From JACCZX01 sp963786295 (GTDB lineage Bacteria > Pseudomonadota > Gammaproteobacteria > Burkholderiales > Burkholderiaceae_F): a DNA stretch of 64,000 bases. Under the pieces are notes generated by a model. That model saw only the letters and a program-made list of their open reading frames with translations. It made no database searches and was not told the DNA's origin. Of this stretch, positions 17,822 through 27,756 are shown piece by piece (the stretch's first letter is position 1; each line of letters begins with the position of its first letter). Made by a program: the position numbers and the translations under genes. The stretch lies in NCBI GenBank assembly GCA_963786295.1, contig CAWAYV010000034.1, positions 62,001-126,000 of the forward strand. Reading direction: 5' to 3'.

Positions 17822-18739
17822 ATGCCAGAACCCCTTTCTATTGACATGTCTGAGCCGACACAGAAAGGCAGGCGGGCGGCGTGGCTCGCGGCCGCGCCAC
17901 TGGCGTTCGTCCTTATCTGGAGCACCGGCTTTATCGTGGCCAAGTACGCCGCTCCGCACGCGCCGCCGTTGACGTTTCTGCTCTACCGCTTCGCCGGCGC
18001 CATCGTGATCTTGCTTCCCATCATTGCCATTACGCGAGCGCCATGGCCGGACACGGCGACCGCCTGGCGCGACGTCATCGTCGTGGGTGTGCTGCTGCAG
18101 GCCACCTATCTTGGGGGTGTCTGGGTTGCGATCGCGCTCGGCATGCCGGCCGGTGTGTCGGCACTACTGGTCGGGGCGCAGCCACTGTTGACTGCCCTCT
18201 TGGCCTTCACGATCAATGAACGTGCGTCTCGGGTGCAATGGATCGGGCTCACCATCGGCTTTGCTGGCGTCGCACTGGTGCTATCTGATCGCCTAACACT
18301 CGCCGGTGTCGAGCCGCTAGCGCTGGCCGTTAACTTCCTGGCGCTCGCCGGCATAACGGCCGGAACGCTGTATCAAAAGAAGCACGCAGCCAACGTCGAT
18401 TTACGCACCGGCAGCTTGATCCAGTTTGCAGCGTCGTTCGTGCTGCTGTTGCCATTCGCCATCGCGACCGAAACGATGGTCGTCGACTACACGCTGGAGT
18501 TCTGGTTGGCGCTGGGTTGGTCGATCGTCGCCCTTTCTTTGGTCGCGATCACGCTGCTGCTCGTTATGATTCGCCGCGGTCGTGCAACCGAAGTGACGAG
18601 CTTGATGTATCTGACGCCGCCCGCGACCGCGGTGCTGGCTTGGTTGATGTTCGGTGAGATGCTTGGCCCGCTCGCATGGGCCGGCGTTCTCGTTACGATG
18701 GCAGGAGTCGCGCTCGTGCTCACGGCAGGTAAGCGGTAG
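17822..18739 (+). CDS. EamA/DMT-superfamily transporter
   Basis: About 305 residues with some ten hydrophobic segments in two EamA repeats. The first repeat begins around LAFVLIWSTGFIVAKYAAP and the second around VNFLALAGITAGTLYQKKH. Members export amino acids, metabolites or drugs; the substrate cannot be told from sequence. The open frame begins with a TTG at 17792, but ATG 17822 or 17846 is more likely; neither has a strong ribosome-binding site. It is divergent from the phasin gene and followed 30 bases later by the thioesterase gene. Confidence 0.88.
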   Translation: MPEPLSIDMSEPTQKGRRAAWLAAAPLAFVLIWSTGFIVAKYAAPHAPPLTFLLYRFAGAIVILLPIIAITRAPWPDTATAWRDVIVVGVLLQATYLGGVWVAIALGMPAGVSALLVGAQPLLTALLAFTINERASRVQWIGLTIGFAGVALVLSDRLTLAGVEPLALAVNFLALAGITAGTLYQKKHAANVDLRTGSLIQFAASFVLLLPFAIATETMVVDYTLEFWLALGWSIVALSLVAITLLLVMIRRGRATEVTSLMYLTPPATAVLAWLMFGEMLGPLAWAGVLVTMAGVALVLTAGKR

Positions 18740-18769
18740 CAACGTAGTGATAAATCCGGACATGTTTTC

Positions 18770-19210
18770 GTGAGCGATCGGCGTGAGTTGCCACATCTGC
18801 GTGCCGGCTATCGGCATTTTCAGCGCCTCACGACACGCTGGATGGACAACGACGCCTATGGTCACGTCAACAATGTCGTGTATTTGAGCTGGTTCGACAC
18901 GGTGGTCAACGACTTTCTGATTCACTCCGAAGTGCTCGATCCTCAGCGCGGCGATGTGGTCGGCTTCGTCGTCGAAACATGCTGTCGTTATCTGTCGCCG
19001 CTTGCATTTCCGCAAGCAGTTGAGGGTGGGTTGCGAGTGGGCCGTATTGGCACATCGAGCGTGCGTTACGAAATCGCGATATTCGCGGAAGGCGCGGACA
19101 CGGCAAGCGCGCAGGGTCACTTCGTGCACGTTTATGTCGATCGCGCAACGCACAAGCCGGTGCTGTTGCCGGCGCAGCTACGAAACGTGTTGCAGGGGAT
19201 CGAGGCGTGA
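18770..19210 (+). CDS. Acyl-CoA thioesterase, hotdog fold (4HBT type)
   Basis: A 146-residue single hotdog domain. The segment TTRWMDNDAYGHVNNVVYLSWFD carries the family's Asp and the GHVNN motif of the YbgC/FadM-like thioesterases, which hydrolyse acyl-CoA esters in the cytosol. It starts with GTG 18770. Its stop overlaps the GTG start of the nitroreductase, so the two form a coupled pair. The acyl substrate is not predictable. Confidence 0.9.
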   Translation: MSDRRELPHLRAGYRHFQRLTTRWMDNDAYGHVNNVVYLSWFDTVVNDFLIHSEVLDPQRGDVVGFVVETCCRYLSPLAFPQAVEGGLRVGRIGTSSVRYEIAIFAEGADTASAQGHFVHVYVDRATHKPVLLPAQLRNVLQGIEA

Positions 19211-19929
19211 ACCAAGGTGCCTCATCCGATCGCAGGGCCATTGGCGATTACGCAATCGTCGATCACGCGATCGCAACGCGCCAGTCGATGCGCGCATTTC
19301 TTCCAACGCCGGTGCCGCGCGAAACGGTCGAAGAGATTTTTCAGCTGGCATCGCGCGCGCCGTCGGGCACCAATACGCAGCCGTGGAGGGCGATCGTGTT
19401 AACCGGTGCGGCGAAGCAGCGGCTCAGCGACGCGATTCTGGCTGTTTACAACGACGCGGAAGAGCGCAAGCAACACACCGAGGAATATGCGTACTACCCG
19501 ACGAAGTGGGTCGATCCCTATCTGGCACGGAGGCGCAAGATCGGTTGGGATTTGTACGGGCTGCTCGATATCGGCCGTGAAGACAAAGCGAAGATGCACG
19601 CGCAGCACGGACGCAACTATGTGTTTTTTGATGCGCCGGTGGGCATCATCTTCACGATCGATCGCATCCTGGAGCAGGGCAGCTGGCTCGACTTCGGTAT
19701 GTTCTTGCAGAACGTGATGGTGGCCGCGCGCGCGCGCGGTCTCGATACGTGTCCGCAGGCGGCGTTTACGCAGTTTCACCGCGTGATTGCACGCGAGCTG
19801 GCGCTGGCCGAAAACGAGATGGTCGTCTGCGGTATGTCGCTCGGCTACGCGGATATGTCGAAGATCGAAAATAAGCTGGTGACCGAGCGTGAGCCGGTGT
19901 CAGGGTTCACGCGCTTCCTGGAGAAGTAA
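19207..19929 (+). CDS. Nitroreductase family FMN-dependent oxidoreductase
   Basis: A 240-residue protein of the nitroreductase fold. The FMN-phosphate-binding start RQSMRAF and SRAPSGTNTQPWR, and a later GLDTCPQAAF/GMSLGYAD region, are typical. Such enzymes reduce nitroaromatics, quinones or enones with NAD(P)H; the real substrate is unknown. Translation starts at the GTG overlapping the thioesterase stop, and the stop overlaps the ATG of the next gene (TAATG). The three genes therefore appear to be a tightly packed operon. Confidence 0.9.
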   Translation: MNQGASSDRRAIGDYAIVDHAIATRQSMRAFLPTPVPRETVEEIFQLASRAPSGTNTQPWRAIVLTGAAKQRLSDAILAVYNDAEERKQHTEEYAYYPTKWVDPYLARRRKIGWDLYGLLDIGREDKAKMHAQHGRNYVFFDAPVGIIFTIDRILEQGSWLDFGMFLQNVMVAARARGLDTCPQAAFTQFHRVIARELALAENEMVVCGMSLGYADMSKIENKLVTEREPVSGFTRFLEK

Positions 19930-21015
19930 TGAAGCACACGAATTGCAGTAATCGCCGGTGACGGTATCGGGCGGGAAACGGTGCCGGAAGGACTGCGTGC
20001 GCTCGACGCCGCGGCGCGCCGATTCTCGATTGATCTTGCTTTCGAACACCACGACTTCGCGAGCTGCGACTATTACGCCAAGCACGGCGAGATGATGCCG
20101 CCCGACTGGAAAGCGCGGCTCGAAGGTGCTGACGCCATTTTCTTTGGCGCGTGCGGCTGGCCGGCGACGGTGCCGGACCATGTGTCGCTGTGGGGTTCGT
20201 TGATCAAGTTCAGGCGCGAGTTCGATCAATACGTCAACCTGCGCCCCTGCAAATTGATGCCGGGAATTCGCTCGCCCCTGGTCGACCGCAACGGGAGACC
20301 ATGGCCGCCCGAGGCGATCGATTTCGTCGTCGTGCGCGAGAACACCGAGGGCGAATACTCGTCGATCGGCGGCCGTATGTTCGAGGGTACCGAGCGCGAA
20401 GTCGTCGTGCAGGAAACCGTGATGACGCGGCACGGCGTAGACCGCGTGCTGCGCTTCGCGTTCGACCTTGCCGGCAAGCGCCCGAAGAAGCACTTAACGT
20501 CGGCCACGAAAAGTAACGGCATTTCGATCACGATGCCGTATTGGGATGAGCGCGTCGAGGAGATGGCGAAGCAATATCCGGAGGTGCAGGTCGACAAGTT
20601 TCACATCGACATCCTGACTGCGCATTTCGTGCGCAACCCGGACTGGTTTGACGTCGTGGTCGCATCAAATCTGTTTGGCGACATCCTGTCGGACCTAGGG
20701 CCGGCGTGTACCGGCACGATCGGCATCGCCCCTTCGGCCAATCTGAATCCGGATCGCTCGGCGCCGTCGCTGTTCGAGCCGGTGCACGGGTCGGCGCCTG
20801 ATATCGCGGGGCAGGGAATTTCAAATCCTATCGGGCAGATCTGGTGCGCATCGATGATGCTGGACTGGCTGGGTTATCCGGATGCCGGCGCGGCCGTGCT
20901 GGCCGCTGTCGAATCGACGCTGGCGGCGGGCCCGAAGCATGCTCCGCTGACACGCGATATCGGCGGTGCGGCCGGAACCGCTGACTTGGGCAAGGCGATC
21001 GCGGCAGCGATTTGA
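19929..21015 (+). CDS. D-malate / tartrate dehydrogenase (isocitrate-isopropylmalate dehydrogenase family), start frame-shifted
   Basis: NAD-dependent beta-decarboxylating dehydrogenase close to DmlA/TtuC, which turn D-malate or tartrate derivatives into pyruvate or related products. Strong family segments are GWPATVPDHVSLWGSL, VRENTEGEYSSIGG, SATKSNGISI, ASNLFGDILSDLGPACTGTIG and FEPVHGSAPDIAG. The expected N-terminus IAVIAGDGIG is encoded from 19942, but the ATG at 19929 (overlapping the nitroreductase stop) is one frame off: one extra base lies between 19931 and 19941. Without a correction only the GTG at 19981 is available, which would remove the first strand and its Gly-rich loop. I prefer a sequence error at the start. 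Confidence 0.82.
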
Positions 21016-21106
21016 GCCGATCCGTGGCGCAGCGCTGACCATTGGCAACGCCGCGCGCCCAAGCTAAATTAGCCGGCCGCCCATGCTTCGACTCTGAGGA
21101 GTGACG

Positions 21107-22367
21107 ATGTGGATCGCCCGCGGTTTGATATCTGAGACAGGCATCGCAGAGCGCGCTGTGCACTCGGGCGTAGCGCGCCTCGCTGAGTCGATCATCGCCG
21201 CGGGCGGCGCTTCGCTCGAAGTCGTGCTTCCTGACGGCTCGCACATCGGTTTCGGTCTGCCGGCGCGGGTCAAGCTCGTCATCCGAGACCAGGCGATGCT
21301 TGCGCAACTGGCCAACGCAACACTGGCTTCGCTGGCAGAAGCGTATGTTCAGGGTCGTATCGATGTGCAGGGGGATCTCCTCGAAGCGGTACCGCTGGCC
21401 GAGCGAATTTCCGACGCGGCCGGCTCGCATCCGGCGCAGCGCGTCGCGCGCATCCTGCTTAAACATACGTCACGCCAGGATCGGGCCGCGATTGGGTATC
21501 ACTACGACGTCGGTAACGAGTTCTACCGCCTGTGGCTTGACGAGCGCATGGTGTATTCGTGTGCATATTTCAAGACCGGCGAAGAATCGATCGACGAAGC
21601 GCAGCGTGCGAAGCTCGATCACATCTGCCGGAAACTGCGGCTTTCCGCCGGAGAACGTTTGCTTGATGTGGGCTGCGGTTGGGGCGGCCTGGTTCTGCAC
21701 GCGGCGCGGCACTACGGCGCGCGCGCCGTCGGCATCACGTTGTCGCAGAACCAGTTCGAACTGGCGCGCGAGCGGGTTGCGGAAGAAAAGCTCGCAGATC
21801 GAGTCGAAGTGCTGCTGCTCGACTATCGCGAGCTGCAAAAACGCTTTGGCGCCGACGCGTTCGACAAGGTTGCCAGTGTCGGCATGTTCGAGCATGTCGG
21901 ACTCGCAAATCTGCCCGAATACTTCGCGTCGATTACCGGTGTGTTGCGCGATCGCGGCCTGTTCTTGAACCACGGCATTACGTCGAGCGATCTAGACAAT
22001 CGGCCGATCGGTAGCGGCGTTGGCGACTTCGTCCACAAGTATGTCTTCCCGCACGGCGAGCTGCCGCATCTGCACGTCGCGGCGCGGGAGATGTCGCACG
22101 CGGGCTTCGAGATCGTCGATGTCGAATCGTTGCGCCCGCACTACGCGAAAACGCTGGAGCATTGGTCGCGTCGTCTCGATGCTCAGCTCGCAGAAGCAGG
22201 CGCGTTTGGTGAGCGACCGTACGCTGCGTATCTGGCGCGCGTATCTCGCCGGATCGGCGTATGGGTTTGCCCAGGGCTGGATGTCCATTTATCAATTGCT
22301 GGGCTCGCGCCAAGCGCGCTCCGGGGCGAGCGACGTTCCGCTGACGCGCGACTACATGTATCGCTAG
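21107..22367 (+). CDS. cfa: Cyclopropane-fatty-acyl-phospholipid synthase, one frame break near the 3' end
   Basis: Adds a methylene from S-adenosylmethionine to double bonds of membrane phospholipid acyl chains. Visible are GYHYDVGNEFYRLWLD, the SAM-binding LLDVGCGWGGLVLHAA, GITLSQNQ and the SVGMFEHVG region. At 22205-22207 (a TTT run) the frame changes: reading continues as a meaningless tail to 22402, whereas one base less gives SDRTLRIWRAYLAGSAYGF and the family end LTRDYMYR with a stop at 22367. ATG 21107 is preceded by GAGGAG and is preferred over the GTG at 21101. Confidence 0.9.
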
Positions 22368-22565
22368 GGCACGCCGAGTTTGCGCGAGTTTGCGTGAACT
22401 AACCGCGCTAAGTCGCGGTCCTGCAAGCGTTAATCCCGATGGTGATTGCGGCGAAACCACACCCGCCGGGCCTAAACCGCGGTTAGAATCGCCGCGCTTA
22501 ACGGCTCGAGCCGCTCGTAAGAAGTTGGCGACGCCGGGGTCTTATTAGCGAAGACAGGAGACAAG

Positions 22566-23541
22566 ATGACCAAGGGACTGCGGCCGCTGGCTGCGATTGC
22601 GTTGCTGACAGCGGCTGGCCTCGTCGCCGCGCAAGGGTATCCGAACAAGCCGGTAACGCGTCGTGGTGCCGTTTACCGCGGGCGGGCCGACCGACACGGT
22701 GGCACGCTCGCTCGGCCAGGCGATGAGCAAGTCGCTGGGACAAAGCGTCGTTGTTGAAAACGTCGGCGGCGCCGGCGGTACCGTGGGAGCAACGCGGGTC
22801 AAGAACGCAGCACCTGACGGATACACCGTGCTGTTGCATCACATCGGCATGTCGACCGCCCCTGCGCTGTACCGCAAGCTGGCGTACAACCCGCAGACCG
22901 ATTTCGAAATGATCGGCTTGATCGTCGATGTGCCGATGACGATGATTGCGCGCTCGGATTTTCCGGCGAAGGATTTTCGCGAGTTCGTGACCTACGTCAA
23001 GGCCAACAAGGCCAAGTTGAACCTCGCCAACGCCGGACTTGGCGCTGCCTCGCATCTGTGCGGGCTGATGTTTCAAAGCGCGATTGAAGCAGACGTGACG
23101 ACGGTTCCGTTCAAAGGCACCGCCGACGCGATGAATGCGATTCTTGGCAAGCAAGTCGATTTCCTGTGCGATCAAACCACCAACACGACCGGCCAGATCA
23201 AGGCCGGATCGGTCAAGGCCTACGCAGTGACCAGCGCCAAGCGCGTGCCGACCTTGCCGGACCTGCCGACGATGCAAGAGGGCGGGCTGAAGGGGTTCGA
23301 GGTCGGCATATGGCACGGCGTGTATGCGCCGAAGGGCACACCGAAGGCCGCTATCGACAAGCTCGTTGCCGCGATGCAGGACGCCTCGAAGGATCCTGGC
23401 TTCCGGACCCGGATGTCGGAGCTAGGCGCGACCGTTTACCCGGTGGAGCAAATTACCCCTGCCGCATTGGCGTCTCAGCTAAAAAGCGAGATCGAAAAGT
23501 GGGGGCCGGTCATCAAGAAAGCCGGTATTTACGCCGATTAA
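22566..23541 (+). CDS. Tripartite tricarboxylate transporter-type (Bug) periplasmic binding protein, one frame break
   Basis: A secreted solute receptor of the Bug/TctC family, common in betaproteobacteria. ATG 22566 follows a GACAGGAG site and starts a signal peptide (MTKGLRPLAAIALLTAAG...AAQG) ending just before the conserved YPNKPV. One extra base at about 22657-22663 breaks the expected KPVTRVVPFTAGG; the rest reads intact from 22663 with GGPTDTVAR, ENVGGAGGTVG, HHIGMSTAPAL, VPFKGTADAMNAILG and a normal C-terminus. No membrane components are adjacent, as is usual for orphan Bug proteins. The ligand is unknown, perhaps a carboxylate. Confidence 0.88.
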
Positions 23542-23636
23542 AGAGGTGTAGGGCAGCATCGAGTTGTGGTCTGCTTCAGACCTGGGAAGGCTGCATTTTT
23601 CGAATGCAGTGGGGCGTACCGAAGCGGAGGATTGAG

Positions 23637-24705
23637 TTGCGTTTAACCGTCGCAATACTGATCGGAGGTTGCATGCTCGCGGCGTCAGCGGGCATGCACG
23701 GGGCTAACGCCGCGACCGCCGCAGATAACCAGGCGCAGGCGGCCAGGACGATCACCAAGGCGAAGGCCCAGACACGTGTGCGCGGCACGATTCCAGCGGG
23801 CCGGACGCCGATCAAATCGACCCGCAAGAAGCCGCTGATCGCGCGCATCATGGCTCCCTCCGAAGGCCATTTGGCGGGCCTGCATCGCGGCGACGATCCG
23901 CTCGATTTGCACTCATCGGTCGCGTTGGTGGTCGATCAGGACACGAACGAGGTCTTGTTCGAGAAGAACAAGCACGCGGTTCTTCCCATCGCTTCCGTCA
24001 CCAAGTTGATGACCGCGTTGGTCACGGTCGAAGCCAATTTACCGCTCGACGAAGAATTGCAGGTGTCGCAGGACGAGCTGGTGCGGGCGGGCATCCGTTC
24101 CAACTTGCGGCCAGGCATGGAAATGACGCGCGGCACCGCGCTGCACTTGGCACTGATGTCCTCGGAAAATCGCGCCGCCCAGTTGCTGGGCCGCACGTAT
24201 CCCGGCGGGCTTACACGCTTTGTCGAAGCGATGAACGCGAAGGCGAGACTGCTCGGAATGAACGACTCGCACTTCGCCGATCCGACGGGCCTGTCTCCGG
24301 AAAACCGATCCAGTGCCAGCGACCTGGTGCGCCTGGTAAAGGCTACCTATGAGCACGACGTCATTCGCCAATATTCGGTGAGCGGTGAGCTCGCACTTGC
24401 CGGTCGGCAAGCGCACGGTCAATTACCGCAACACGAATCGACTCACCAATAATCCCGAATGGGAGATCGGCCTGCAAAAGACCGGCTACATCTCGGCGGC
24501 GGGTCGTTGCCTGGTGATGCAGGTCGTGATTGAAGGCAAGCGTGTCGTGATGGTGTTTCTCGATTCGGTCGGAAAATATTCGCGGCTCGGCGACGCCGAG
24601 CGCATTCGACATTTCCTCGAGTCAGCCGGGCTGCGGAAGACATCGAATCCGGCGTCGCCTGCGGATACGTCACGCGCACGATGTAGCGCGCGTAGTTGCG
24701 CGTAA
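23637..24705 (+). CDS. pbpG: D-alanyl-D-alanine endopeptidase (PBP7/8 type), one frame break
   Basis: A periplasmic low-molecular-weight penicillin-binding protein cutting peptidoglycan cross-links. A TTG start at 23637 with GGAGG 8 bases upstream begins a signal peptide (MRLTVAILIGGCMLAAS). The serine peptidase motifs are present: ASVTKLMTA (SxxK), SSEN (SxN) and, after the break, LQKTGY (KTG). Near 24394-24400 one extra base destroys the frame; the correct continuation is PVGKRTVNYRNTNRL, ending at 24705. In the unshifted frame the KTG motif would be lost and the protein would stop at 24452. Confidence 0.87.
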
Positions 24706-25557
24706 CTAGGCGGGCGGTCCCTCGCTGGGCTGACTTACAAATCCCAGTCCTGCCGAGATCCTGCCGGCCGTTTGCAGCAGCTCTGCAATCCAGTCGTCCT
24801 GCATCCTCTCAGCCGGCGCCGACACGGACAACCCCGCCACCAGCCGCCCCGAATCGTCGCGTATGCCGGCAGCGATACAACGCACGCCGACCTCGAGCTC
24901 TTCGTTATCTCGCGCATAGCCGCGCGTGCGGACCATCGACAACTCGCGTTCGAGTTTGCCGATATCGGTCAGACTATTGCGAGTGTGCCCCGCCAGCCCG
25001 GTGCGCGTCGCATATGCGCGAATCAATCGCGGATCGTCCAGTGCCAGGAACAGCTTGCCGCTCGACGTCAGGTGCAACGGAGCACGCCCGCCGATAGCAC
25101 GCACGACCTGCATGCCGGAGCGCTCGCTGTATGAGCGATCGACATAGACAATCTCGTCGCCCTGCCGTACCGACAGATTGACCGTCTGCCCGGTGCGTTT
25201 GTGCAACTCGCGCATTGGCTCGAGCGCGGCCTCGCGCACGGACAGTCGAGCCTTGACCAGATTGCCGAGTTCGAGCAAGCGCATTCCGAGCCGGTACGAA
25301 CCCGGCGTGTCGGCACGATCGACGTAACGGCCGACTACCAGGTCATTTAAGATTCGATGCGCGGTCGATGGGTGTAGTCCGGTCGCGCGCGCCAGATGTT
25401 TAAGACTGACCGGATCGGAGTGCGCGGACAGCGCATCGAGCAGCGCCATCATCCGCTCGATCACCTGAATCGCGGTGGGCTCCCGGACGGCGCTAGGCTG
25501 TGTCCCGTCCGCATGAGAATCGCGTGAGGGGCTAGCAGGCATTGTGCGGCGCGGCAT
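24706..25557 (-). CDS. IclR-family transcriptional regulator
   Basis: A 283-residue regulator. An N-terminal winged helix-turn-helix (about 25-90: LKHLARATGLHPSTAHRILNDL) is followed by the IclR effector-binding domain (about 105-275) with YVDRSYSERSGMQVVRAIG and GVRCIAAGIRDDSG. It is divergent from the lutAB-like genes, whose intergenic space is only about 50 bases, so those are its most likely target; the effector may be a small carboxylate. It ends directly against pbpG (convergent). The start may be the ATG at 25557 or the one at 25542. Confidence 0.9.
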   Translation of the reverse strand: MPRRTMPASPSRDSHADGTQPSAVREPTAIQVIERMMALLDALSAHSDPVSLKHLARATGLHPSTAHRILNDLVVGRYVDRADTPGSYRLGMRLLELGNLVKARLSVREAALEPMRELHKRTGQTVNLSVRQGDEIVYVDRSYSERSGMQVVRAIGGRAPLHLTSSGKLFLALDDPRLIRAYATRTGLAGHTRNSLTDIGKLERELSMVRTRGYARDNEELEVGVRCIAAGIRDDSGRLVAGLSVSAPAERMQDDWIAELLQTAGRISAGLGFVSQPSEGPPA

Positions 25558-25607
25558 TTGCGCGTTTTATATCACGATACGAAAAAGCAAGCTGCCGTGG
25601 GCCCAAT

Positions 25608-26330
25608 GTGAAAGTCGGACTGTTTGTCACCTGCCTGATTGACGCGATGCGACCGGAGATCGGGTTCTCCGCGATCAAGTTGCTCGAGGCGGCCGGTTGC
25701 GAAGTCGCAGTTCCTGATGCGCAAACATGCTGCGGCCAGCCCGCCTACAACTCGGGCGACGCGGTCAACGCGCGCGAGTTGGCGGCGAAGGCACTCAAGG
25801 AGTTCGAGTCGTTCGATTACGTCGTCGTGCCGAGCGGCTCGTGCGCGGGGCAGATCAAAATCCACTTTGTGCGGTTGTTTGATGGTGATCTGCAGTTGCG
25901 CGCGCGCGCCGAGCGCCTGGCGGCCAAGACGTACGAGTTGACTGACTTCCTTGCGAACGTAGCGCCGCGGCGCGGTTTGCGAGCAGTCTCGTTGGGTCGC
26001 ATCACGTATCACGACTCTTGCAGCGGTCTACGCGAACTCGGCATCAAGTCGCAGCCGCGCGCGTTGCTCGCCGCCGCCGGAGTCACGGTCACCGAAATGA
26101 AGGACTGCGAACAGTGCTGCGGCTTCGGCGGCACCTTTGCCGTCAAGTATGGCGACATTTCGGGTGCCATCGTTGACGAAAAGTGCGGGCACATTCGGGC
26201 GACCGGCGCCGACGCAGTGGTGCTGGGGGATTTGGGCTGCATGCTGAACATTCAAGGAAGACTGCAAAGGCTGGGCGACGATAGAACTCGAGTCCTGCAC
26301 GTCGCGCAGGTTCTTGCGGGAGACGCGTGA
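25608..26330 (+). CDS. lutA: Lactate-utilisation Fe-S protein LutA/LldE
   Basis: A subunit of the LutABC-type L-lactate oxidation system, with two CCG domains. Visible are QTCCGQPAYNSGD in the first half and CEQCCGFGGTFAVKYG in the second, the cysteine sets that carry the Fe-S/heterodisulfide-reductase-type centre. The GTG at 25608 (KVGLFVTCLIDAM) matches the family start; the open frame extends to 25542 through the IclR promoter. The stop overlaps the start of lutB. There is no signal peptide, so it acts in the cytosol. Confidence 0.92.
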   Translation: MKVGLFVTCLIDAMRPEIGFSAIKLLEAAGCEVAVPDAQTCCGQPAYNSGDAVNARELAAKALKEFESFDYVVVPSGSCAGQIKIHFVRLFDGDLQLRARAERLAAKTYELTDFLANVAPRRGLRAVSLGRITYHDSCSGLRELGIKSQPRALLAAAGVTVTEMKDCEQCCGFGGTFAVKYGDISGAIVDEKCGHIRATGADAVVLGDLGCMLNIQGRLQRLGDDRTRVLHVAQVLAGDA

Positions 26331-27745
26331 TGCAAGTGCAGTCGATGCACTTCAAACAGCGGGCTGGCCAGAAGCTCGCCGATGTACGCCTGCAGAAGAA
26401 CCTGAAAAAACTCGCCGATAAGTTCGTCACTGCACGCTCCGCGGCGATCGACGAGCTGGAGGACTTCGAGGCGACGCGCGACGCGGCGGTCGAGCGCCGT
26501 AACCGGGTGCTGGCGAACCTCGACCTGTGGTTGGAAACGTTCGAGCGCAATGCGAGGGCGCGGGGCGCGCACGTGTTGTACGCGGAAACGTATGAAGAGG
26601 CGGCGCGCTTGATTGTCGAGATCGCCACGACGCATGGCGTACGAAAAGTGACCAAGTCGAAGTCGATGGTGTCGGAAGAAATCGGACTGAATCACGCACT
26701 CGAAGCCGCGGGCATCGTCCCGGTCGAAACCGATCTCGGGGAATACATCCTGCAAATCAACGACAACGAAGCGCCGTCGCACATCATTGCGCCGGTGATC
26801 CACAAGGACAAGGAAGAGATCTCCGATCTGTTTGCGCGCTCGCACGCAATGCCACGCAAGACCGAGATTACGCAGCTAACACGGGAGGCGCGCGAAGTGC
26901 TGCGCGATCATTTTCTGTCGGCCGACATGGGCGTGACCGGCGCCAATTTCTTGATCGCCGAAACCGGCTCCGCAGCGGTGGTGACGAACGAGGGCAACGA
27001 AGGCATGTGCACGATCATGCCGGCGAAGCTGCACGTCGTACTAACCGGTATTGAAAAGATACTGCCGACGCTGGAAGACCTCGCGACCTTGATGCGATTG
27101 CTGCCGCGCTCCGCGACCGGACAACAGATTTCGAATTACCTGTCAATTCTGAGCGGCCCACGCCGCAGCGATGAGGTCGACGGTCCGGAACATATGTTTT
27201 ATGTATTGCTGGACGCAGGCCGCAGCGGGTTGATTGGCAGTGAGTATCAGGACATGTTGCGTTGTATTCGATGCGGCGCGTGCATGAATCATTGCCCTGT
27301 GTATCAAAAGGTGGGTGGTCACACGTATGGTTGGGTCTATCCCGGTCCGATGGGATCGGTGCTGACGCCGAACTATGTGGGCGTCGATAAAGCCATCGAC
27401 TTGCCGCAAGCCGCGACTTTTTGCAATCAGTGCAGTGTCGTTTGTCCGGTCAAGATTCCATTGCCCGATTTGATGCGCAAGCTGCGCGAAGAACAGTGGG
27501 AGCGCGGCCTGAGGCCCTGGTACGAAAGGATCGGAGTGGCAGTGTGGGCGTTTGCGGCGAAACGGCCCGAGCTGTATGGGCTCGCTGCGAAGGTTGCGGT
27601 GCGGGTGCTGAAATGGATGGGCGGGCACGACCGGCGGATTCGCTCATTACCGATCGGCGCCGGGTGGACCGTCAGCCGCGACTTCTCAGCACCTACGGGC
27701 AAGACGTTTCGCGAGTTGTATCGCGAGCGCCAGATGCAACGCTAG
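26330..27745 (+). CDS. lutB: Lactate-utilisation Fe-S protein LutB/LldF
   Basis: The large Fe-S subunit of the LutABC-type lactate oxidase, 471 residues. A long N-terminal LUD domain (about 60-290, with VRKVTKSKSMVSEEIGLN and TGANFLIAETG) is followed by two 4Fe-4S motifs, CIRCGACMNHCP and CNQCSVVCP, at about 310-370. ATG 26330 overlaps the lutA stop. The third partner LutC is not found downstream: the next gene, 11 bases on, faces the other way and is unrelated. LutC may be elsewhere in the genome. Confidence 0.92.
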   Translation: MQVQSMHFKQRAGQKLADVRLQKNLKKLADKFVTARSAAIDELEDFEATRDAAVERRNRVLANLDLWLETFERNARARGAHVLYAETYEEAARLIVEIATTHGVRKVTKSKSMVSEEIGLNHALEAAGIVPVETDLGEYILQINDNEAPSHIIAPVIHKDKEEISDLFARSHAMPRKTEITQLTREAREVLRDHFLSADMGVTGANFLIAETGSAAVVTNEGNEGMCTIMPAKLHVVLTGIEKILPTLEDLATLMRLLPRSATGQQISNYLSILSGPRRSDEVDGPEHMFYVLLDAGRSGLIGSEYQDMLRCIRCGACMNHCPVYQKVGGHTYGWVYPGPMGSVLTPNYVGVDKAIDLPQAATFCNQCSVVCPVKIPLPDLMRKLREEQWERGLRPWYERIGVAVWAFAAKRPELYGLAAKVAVRVLKWMGGHDRRIRSLPIGAGWTVSRDFSAPTGKTFRELYRERQMQR

Positions 27746-27756
27746 GTTTTTGCACC

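Noticed and set aside
22403..22565. A regulatory RNA between cfa and the Bug receptor
   Set aside because: The 160 bases show GC-rich self-complementary stretches, but nothing like a known riboswitch and no clear terminator.
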